Shown here one piece after another: positions 20,662 through 25,523 of a DNA stretch of 25,523 nt. The notes under the pieces were generated by a model that did no database searches, was not told where the DNA came from, and saw only the letters and a program-made list of their open reading frames with translations. Numbering within the stretch: the stretch's first letter is position 1; every line of letters begins with the position of its first letter. This DNA is from a virus: positions 1 to 25,523 of IMG/VR virus record IMGVR_UViG_3300005096_000128. One strand, written 5' to 3'. The position numbers were made by a program, and so were the translations under genes.

Positions 20662-21784
20662 GGACACCTATGTGCTGGTGAGTCTCAAAGAGTTCGTGAA
20701 CCTCACCAGAAAGGCTCAGCAGGCGGTGGAGCAAAGCTCAAAGAGCATGCAGAGGCACTCGAAGAGCACGAAGAACAGCTTCGACGAGCTCTTCGAGAGC
20801 GTGAGGGTGGGCACAGACAGGTTCAGGCTCCTCGCCCTTATCGGTATGGGTACCCTCGCCATGCTCTTCATGAATACGCCGATTATGCAGGCTGGCTTTG
20901 AGATGATAAAGGCATCCCTGACCATGCTCTTTATCACCATGCAGGACTATGTGCTGCCGATGCTGAAAGCCTTTGCAGACTTCATAAAGCAGATTAACGA
21001 CGAGCTGAAGCGTGATGAGGGGCTCCGGGAGCTGGTCGCCATTCTCACCGCCGTGGGTGTGGGGTTCGCAGTCCTCTCCGCCCTCGCAGTCCCAGTCCTG
21101 CTGATGGTAAAGACTCTTAACGGCTTTATATTGATGCTCTCAAAGGGACTCAGGAGCCTGGGTAAGAGGATTCTCGCTATCCGTCAGCTCGGGCTCGGCG
21201 TGGTGCTCAGAGGGTGGGCTCGACTCCTCGGCAGGATAGCCCTACCTCTGACCATCGTCATGGGGTTGATGGATAACTGGAAGGAGATTCTGGTTGACGT
21301 TAAGAACTTTATATCCGCCACCACCGTCGTGGCGGAGGGCTTCAAGAAGGTTATTATCGGTCTCGCCACCCTGAACTTCTCCCTGATAGGGCAGGGGCTC
21401 AGCATGATGTTCAAGGGCTTCATGTACCAGTTCAAGTACTTCGTTGACTTCCTGGTTGACCTGGTGGAGGGTATCCTGAAGGGCTTCGACGATATCCTGG
21501 GGCTCTTCGGGGTGAAGATGAACCTCGCGGGCACGTGGGAGAAGTTTTTCAGGCAGTTCGGGATTGGTACGACGGTCGGGGATGCGATAATCACGCCCCG
21601 GGGTGAGGTAATCAGGACGAGCCCTGGAGACTGGATAATTGCCACGAAGAATCCGGGGCTCGGGACGGCTATCACGGTGAGCTTCGAGGGTGCGAACATA
21701 TACCTTTCTGATGCCTTCGACCTGGAGGACTTAGCAGATGGGATAGCCTCCAGGATTAACGACAGGCTCAATCTGACAAGATGA
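20648..21784 (+). CDS. Tape measure protein
   Basis: 378 residues, ATG 20648 with GAGGTAATA upstream, overlapping the T-part. Long helical chain with charged helical N-terminus (about 1-60), hydrophobic spans at about 61-80 (LLALIGMGTLAMLFMNTPI) and 128-157, a basic middle, and a C-terminal beta piece GDAIITPRGEVIRTSPGDWIIATKNPG (311-337) typical of tape measure C-termini. The protein sets tail length. With the commonly used about 0.15 nm per residue this suggests a tail near 55 nm, a short siphovirus tail. The size is small for the family, where 600-1500 residues are usual. Hydrophobic spans may insert into the host membrane on injection. Confidence 0.85.
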   Translation: MPQGKDTYVLVSLKEFVNLTRKAQQAVEQSSKSMQRHSKSTKNSFDELFESVRVGTDRFRLLALIGMGTLAMLFMNTPIMQAGFEMIKASLTMLFITMQDYVLPMLKAFADFIKQINDELKRDEGLRELVAILTAVGVGFAVLSALAVPVLLMVKTLNGFILMLSKGLRSLGKRILAIRQLGLGVVLRGWARLLGRIALPLTIVMGLMDNWKEILVDVKNFISATTVVAEGFKKVIIGLATLNFSLIGQGLSMMFKGFMYQFKYFVDFLVDLVEGILKGFDDILGLFGVKMNLAGTWEKFFRQFGIGTTVGDAIITPRGEVIRTSPGDWIIATKNPGLGTAITVSFEGANIYLSDAFDLEDLADGIASRINDRLNLTR

Positions 21785-21796
21785 GGGAGGTGGAGC

Positions 21797-22576
21797 ATGG
21801 CTGAGTGGGTGATTGGTTACCCGGACGGACTGGACACTGCTGCGACTGAGCAGGACGGGATGAAGCTGTACAACCCCGCATTCGCCAGCTCCGCCTCCCT
21901 CGCTCCCTCCCCACCCAAAAAGAGCTACTTCTCGGTGTCCTCGGTAACGTTTAACAGCACCACCGGGAACACTGAGATAGTGGGCTCCGGTGTGAGCTGG
22001 GGAGTGGACGACTTCGCCAACGGGACGGTCGTAATCAGGAGCTGGGAGAGTGGCGGAGTAGGGATTGGCTGGAGAGTTGCCTCCAACGATGCAACCACGC
22101 TGTACGTCAGCGGGGACGTATCAGGGCAGATAGCAGTGGGGGACTGGATGGAAGTTCAGAATGGCGCCTCTTCCGTGAAGTTCAGCACAGATTTAGCCCA
22201 GTACAACCCCATCCGGAAGGAGCTGAAGCGGGGCTTCCAGGACAAGGACTTCGCCATGCCGTACTTCGACGCCGGCATAGTCGTCCCGATGGGTTATAGT
22301 AGAGACGAGCTCTCCTTCATTGTACATATCCGCCCCACGGGCACCATGACCGCCCAGCAGGTTCTCGACCAGCTAAGCACTCAGCTCCTGAAGCGTCTCG
22401 ACTATACGGGCATGAATGCATTCGTCAGCAGGAACAACGTGGCTCCTCAGATTATTGATATGGGTGGGGAGCAGGTGGTGGCGTACATTAAGGCGATTCA
22501 GCCCGTCTATGACCCTAAAAGCCTCGGGAAAGTGATTGAGCTAAAAGTCCAGGCGTTTATCGTCCACAACAGATGA
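21797..22576 (+). CDS. Distal tail-like baseplate protein with inserted beta module
   Basis: 259 residues, ATG 21797 after GGGAGGTGG. Lies between tape measure and tail hub, the slot of distal tail proteins. N-terminal residues about 1-40 (MAEWVIGYPDG ... KLYNPAFASSASLAPSPPK), then a beta module about 45-125 (VTFNSTTGNTEIVGSGVSWG ... WRVASNDATTLYVSGD ... VGDWMEVQNG) that echoes the N-terminal module of the beta-helix protein at 14197. The C-terminal about 130 residues have KELKRGFQDKDFAMPYFDAGIVVPMGYSRDELSFIVHI and end with VIELKVQAFIVHNR, a fold core like distal tail proteins. The module insertion is unusual. Assigned by context and pattern. Confidence 0.65.
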   Translation: MAEWVIGYPDGLDTAATEQDGMKLYNPAFASSASLAPSPPKKSYFSVSSVTFNSTTGNTEIVGSGVSWGVDDFANGTVVIRSWESGGVGIGWRVASNDATTLYVSGDVSGQIAVGDWMEVQNGASSVKFSTDLAQYNPIRKELKRGFQDKDFAMPYFDAGIVVPMGYSRDELSFIVHIRPTGTMTAQQVLDQLSTQLLKRLDYTGMNAFVSRNNVAPQIIDMGGEQVVAYIKAIQPVYDPKSLGKVIELKVQAFIVHNR

Positions 22577-22587
22577 GGGGGGAGTGA

Positions 22588-24699
22588 ATGTACCGGGTTT
22601 ACCACAACGGTGTGCTGATACCCAACGTTGCGAGCGTAAAGGTTAAAGCCTACCACAGCAGCATATCTGAGTTCGAGGTAATCGTTGCGAACCCGGACGC
22701 CTCCTGGAGGAGCACCCTTTCCGTGGAGAATGGGTGTGGATATAAAGACCAGTTCAGGATTGAGATATTCCGGGGCTCCGAGAATGTGCTCGGGGCTAAC
22801 CGTGGCTTCTTTTTGCTTAACGTCGAGAAGAAGGGCAGGAACCTGAAGCTAACGGGGCTGTCCTACGAAGTCCTCCTCCTGAATGAGAAGGCTCTTCCTG
22901 AGAAAAACTTCGAAAAGGTAAACTGGACGGATACTCAGATTATTGATGCCCTGATAGCTGATTTTAGCACCACAATTGCCTCCACGTCCCACGGTGGGAC
23001 TGCCGTAACAATCCCTTCATTCAGGGCTGAGAATCAGTCAATAGCGGACAGGCTGGACGCTATCCGCAAAATCACCGGCAGGGAGTGGTACGTGGAGCGC
23101 CAGGCTGCCAATACTTTCGTACTGGTTACGGATAACCCCATCACCTGGGGCACGTCTTACACCACCCCCAACCCCAACACCCTGAAGCTCTACGAGGACA
23201 TAGGGCTGTCCTCCCACCTGAGCGGGGTCAGGGACGTGGTGAATGAGGTCACCGTGGTGGGGACGGGGGACGGGAAGGATAACCAGGTCAGGATTACGAT
23301 GCCCAATGAAAGGGGCTGCACCGGGGAGAATGATACGGTCAACAGGACGTGTAACCCTCCCGTTGCCGGGTGCACCGGGGTTGCGGGGAACTACCTGTGC
23401 AACCACCCCAACGCAGTCTCCTCCCAGGCTAAGTTTGGCAGGGTAACCTCCGAGCCATACGTGGACAGGAGCATAAGCACTGTCGAGGAGGCGATAGAGG
23501 TTGGTAAAAAGCTCCTCGACGAGCGCTGTGGCTACGATGCCAACACCGGGGCTTTCAGCGGGTGGGAGAGGATTACTCCGAAGGTCAGGTACGTCCCCAC
23601 GGTCTATAAGACCGGGGAGTGGATTAAGGTAGTGGACAACAACACCGGTGTGGAGCGGATTGGCAGGGTTCAGGAGGTTTACTACTCCTTCTCGGGGAGA
23701 GGGGAGAGTGTACGCTTCAACATCGTTAACGGGGAGATTGACTCCCTCATCAAGGTGAAGCGGGACACCCTCTCCGGGAATACCTCGGGGATTGGGGCTA
23801 CCAACATCTATGCGGTGAGCCATGCAGGGAACTCGGGGAGGAATGCTGCGGGGACTCTCATTCCTTTAAAGATGGTGTTCAGAATCCCCGACGACGTGAA
23901 GAGAGTTAACAGGGTGCTCCTCACATGGGATGTGTCGCCCTTCAGGATTTATACTGACCAGCTCCCGACGTACACCAACCCCACCCTGACGGGCTCCGTG
24001 AACAGCGGTGGACAGCACAACGTCCTCGCCCACAACAACCCCCAGGACAACTCGGGACTGAACAGCATAGGCACCACCTGGACTGATATAACTTCCGTCT
24101 CTCTCAGCTTCGGTACTCAGCAGGATGTGCTCATCAGCGTTGCGATATACAACGCCACCGGGAGTGAAGCCACAGTCCATATCCGTGGGAGGCTGGTTAC
24201 CTCTTCCGGCGTCGTTATCTACTACCCGGTTAACGATAGTGCAGATACCGGGCAGTACGTCAGAAAGATAGCGATTGACACCTACGGACTCTTCCAGATA
24301 AGGATTCCCGCATCTGACGTTTACAATATCTCGGGAGGGACTCTCTACATCCAGGGCTACTGTGAGGAGGGCACCTTCCCCCTGTACTATCAGGTGAACT
24401 GCACGGAGTACGGAGTTCACGGGCATGACGACTCCTTCGCCCTGAGCGGTGGTGGAGGGGGTGCCAACGCAGGTGTGGACGAGATTACAGAAACCTATGA
24501 CCATGTTCACATCCGGGTAAATGGTGTGGACGTAGAGACGGCAGGTGCTCTGAGCAGCACCGACTACGACATATCTGCCCATATCACCAGCTCCGGCTGG
24601 CACACCATAGAGATATGGGTTGAGGACGCAGGGAATGCCGTACAGAATGCCTGGATAAATGCAGGAGCGTATATAAAATGCTACGTGGAGTCCAAATAG
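22588..24699 (+). CDS. Tail hub/baseplate protein (Tal-like) with C-terminal receptor-binding region
   Basis: 703 residues, ATG 22588 after GGGGGGAGTGA. Residues 1-100 (MYRVYHNGVLIPNVASVKVKAY ... SEFEVIVANPD ... DQFRIEIFRG ... FFLLNVEKKGRNLKLTGLSYEVLL) and 215-390 (VNEVTVVGTGDG ... SISTVEEAIEVGKKLLDE ... GEWIKVVD ... FNIVNGEID) match the hub domains of gp27/Tal-like proteins. A Cys-rich insertion at 244-271 (Cys 244, 255, 262, 271) may be disulfide-bonded or metal-binding. From about 400 a Gly/Ser linker leads to beta-sandwich domains, with a Gly-rich segment at about 625 (SGGGGGANAG) and a final HVHIRVNGVDVETAGALSSTD region, likely the receptor-binding part. The 3' end overlaps the next gene by 22 bases. 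Confidence 0.78.
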   Translation: MYRVYHNGVLIPNVASVKVKAYHSSISEFEVIVANPDASWRSTLSVENGCGYKDQFRIEIFRGSENVLGANRGFFLLNVEKKGRNLKLTGLSYEVLLLNEKALPEKNFEKVNWTDTQIIDALIADFSTTIASTSHGGTAVTIPSFRAENQSIADRLDAIRKITGREWYVERQAANTFVLVTDNPITWGTSYTTPNPNTLKLYEDIGLSSHLSGVRDVVNEVTVVGTGDGKDNQVRITMPNERGCTGENDTVNRTCNPPVAGCTGVAGNYLCNHPNAVSSQAKFGRVTSEPYVDRSISTVEEAIEVGKKLLDERCGYDANTGAFSGWERITPKVRYVPTVYKTGEWIKVVDNNTGVERIGRVQEVYYSFSGRGESVRFNIVNGEIDSLIKVKRDTLSGNTSGIGATNIYAVSHAGNSGRNAAGTLIPLKMVFRIPDDVKRVNRVLLTWDVSPFRIYTDQLPTYTNPTLTGSVNSGGQHNVLAHNNPQDNSGLNSIGTTWTDITSVSLSFGTQQDVLISVAIYNATGSEATVHIRGRLVTSSGVVIYYPVNDSADTGQYVRKIAIDTYGLFQIRIPASDVYNISGGTLYIQGYCEEGTFPLYYQVNCTEYGVHGHDDSFALSGGGGGANAGVDEITETYDHVHIRVNGVDVETAGALSSTDYDISAHITSSGWHTIEIWVEDAGNAVQNAWINAGAYIKCYVESK

Positions 24700-25298
24700 G
24701 GTTGGTGGTGCTGATGGTAGTCGCAGGTAATGTAGCTGGCGGGCTGTTTAACCTTTCGGGATATTCCCCCGGGGACAGGTATCCCATCGGGAAGGTTTAC
24801 AGCTCTGAGAGCGGGGAGAAGATAAAGTACGGGATACTCACGAACAGAACAAAGGAGTACGACCTGAGAGACCTCATCCTCAGAGGAAAGGTGGTGGAGT
24901 ACTTCGATGGTGAGAAAACTATCGAGTACCTTGTCCCAACTCAGGTTCTGGACAAGCAGGGCAACGTAATCATGGATACCAGGGAGATAGAAGGGTACCA
25001 CAGCTTCCCCGATTTGATTCGGGAGGCGAGAGAGAGGCATAAATCTCAGAAAATCAGAGAGGAGATACGCAGAGAGGTCGAGCAGCAGGTGCAGCCACAG
25101 AGTGTTAACACATCCGTTAACACCACACCTGTGAACAATATTTCACAGGACATCCTCACGAAGCTCGAAGAGGTAAACACAACCGTTAACAACCTCAGCC
25201 AGCAGGTACAGGAGCACGAGCGCAGAATCTCCTGGCTGGAGCAGATGGTCAGGAAGATTCTGGACTGGATTAAGAGGACTTTCGGGACTGTCCTCTAA
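24678..25298 (+). CDS. Secreted or membrane-anchored sequon-rich coiled-coil protein
   Basis: 206 residues; ATG 24678 gives a complete signal-like N-terminus (Arg 3, hydrophobic 5-17, VAGNVAGG), whereas ATG 24714 would remove most of it. A globular part (about 25-110) is followed by a charged helix rich in Arg/Glu/Lys (about 112-135), a Gln/Val/Asn linker, and a C-terminal coiled coil (about 157-200). Seven N-x-S/T sequons are seen (Asn 25, 56, 144, 148, 154, 167, 172), five within 144-172. Sequons suggest exposure to an archaeal N-glycosylation system or the cell exterior. The gene overlaps the hub by 22 bases. Possible virion spike, egress or exclusion factor; no known family. Confidence 0.7.
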   Translation: MLRGVQIGLVVLMVVAGNVAGGLFNLSGYSPGDRYPIGKVYSSESGEKIKYGILTNRTKEYDLRDLILRGKVVEYFDGEKTIEYLVPTQVLDKQGNVIMDTREIEGYHSFPDLIREARERHKSQKIREEIRREVEQQVQPQSVNTSVNTTPVNNISQDILTKLEEVNTTVNNLSQQVQEHERRISWLEQMVRKILDWIKRTFGTVL

Positions 25299-25320
25299 TA
25301 CTGGAAATTTCCATAAGTAT

Positions 25321-25352
25321 AGCAACTGTTGCTTATAATAAGCAACTCTTGC
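25321..25352 (+). terminator. Repeat pair and hairpin after the late operon
   Basis: AGCAACTGTTGC (25321-25332) and AGCAACTCTTGC (25341-25352) differ at one base. GTTGCTTA (25328-25335) and TAAGCAAC (25339-25346) form an 8-bp stem with a three-base loop about 30 bases after the last late gene, followed by a T-rich stretch. Transcription end of the late unit is a reasonable reading. The alternative is a protein-binding repeat. Confidence 0.45.
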
Positions 25353-25391
25353 ATTACTCTATTTTCATTCAGTCAAAGGCAACCGAATAAG

Positions 25392-25414
25392 AAAAAAATA
25401 TATTATATTTTTTT
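25392..25414. repeat. AT-only perfect palindrome, 11-bp arms
   Basis: AAAAAAATATA (25392-25402) and TATATTTTTTT (25404-25414) are exact reverse complements around T25403. It is the most AT-rich spot in the window. It could be a DNA-unwinding element, a bidirectional T-tract terminator or a protein-binding site near the inverted 21-base element. It is the strongest candidate origin-type structure seen here, but no iteron array surrounds it. Confidence 0.5.
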
Positions 25415-25476
25415 AACAGTTAACCAGTACTCGATAACTACCAAGACCCAGTTACTATCTTGATACATTCCAAGCC

Positions 25477-25497
25477 ATTACCTACAGTATGTACCCT
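25477..25497 (-). repeat. Inverted copy of the left-end 21-base element
   Basis: Reverse complement of 66-86 with one mismatch (20 of 21 bases). It contains the AGGGTACATACT core on the minus strand. The left copy lies 65 bases from the left end, this one 26 bases from the right end. It could be a subterminal inverted repeat, or flank a circular junction. Confidence 0.6.
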
Positions 25498-25523
25498 AAC
25501 ACTAAAAGTATTACCCTCCCACC

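Larger units (their letters stand above)
25299..25523. other. Right non-coding end region
   Basis: No gene is seen. In order it holds a repeat pair with hairpin (25321-25352), a T-rich stretch, an AT-only palindrome (25392-25414), a short TTAAC-A-GTTAA inverted repeat (25413-25423) and the inverted copy of the left-end element (25477-25497), followed by a degenerate copy near 25507-25517 (AGGGTAATACT on the minus strand). Together with 1-312 this forms a convergent, gene-free block, as expected for an origin or terminus if the genome is circular or has concatemer intermediates. Confidence 0.65.

Noticed and set aside
1-25523. tRNA, rRNA, CRISPR array, insertion sequence or integrase
   Set aside because: No cloverleaf-like segment, no regularly spaced direct repeats, and no transposase or integrase motifs were seen on either strand by eye.
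1-25523. Direct terminal repeat marking a circular assembly
   Set aside because: The first and last bases do not share a direct overlap; only inverted motif copies occur near the ends.

Overview
The window reads as the (near-)complete genome of a small tailed virus (Caudoviricetes-like), organised as two divergent transcription units. The TerL, portal, protease/scaffold, HK97-type capsid, connector, tail tube, chaperone, tape-measure and hub series is unambiguous. One tail-tube gene, no recognisable sheath gene and a short tape measure suggest a siphovirus-like particle with a short tail. The host is probably a thermophilic archaeon, by inference only: strong GGAGGTGA ribosome-binding sites, many GTG/TTG starts, Arg codons dominated by AGG/AGA, a secreted protein rich in N-glycosylation sequons, and no obvious bacterial -35/-10 promoters. 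A thermophilic bacterial host is not excluded.

Layout. 1-312 is non-coding and holds a repeated 12-base motif, a polypurine G-run tract and a terminator-like hairpin. 313-5972 (minus strand) is the early or metabolic unit: thirteen tightly packed, often overlapping genes running leftward. It starts with an adenosylcobalamin-dependent (class II) ribonucleotide reductase carrying a very small intein. Small helical and zinc-ribbon proteins, a MazG-like protein, a DUF3310-like protein and a CobA/CobO-type corrinoid adenosyltransferase follow. 5973-6095 is the AT-rich divergent control region. 6096-25298 (plus strand) is the late unit: packaging and head (6096-11871), accessory structural and fibre or spike genes (11892-16941), connectors and tail terminator (16943-19114), tail tube, frameshifted chaperone, tape measure and baseplate (19121-24699), and a terminal secreted coiled-coil protein (24678-25298). 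25299-25523 is non-coding with hairpins, an AT palindrome and an inverted copy of the left-end motif.

How it fits together. The adenosyltransferase and the class II reductase form a self-contained cofactor-plus-enzyme pair for deoxynucleotide supply, with MazG-like and DUF3310-like proteins as possible nucleotide-pool partners. No DNA polymerase, helicase, integrase, separate small terminase or clear lysis gene was recognised, so replication probably relies on the host. Points that stand out are the 108-residue intein placed exactly before the reductase's catalytic cysteine, two adjacent fibre or spike genes whose only plausible start codon is CTG, a textbook -1 slippery heptamer in the tail chaperone, and several domain fusions or insertions in virion proteins.
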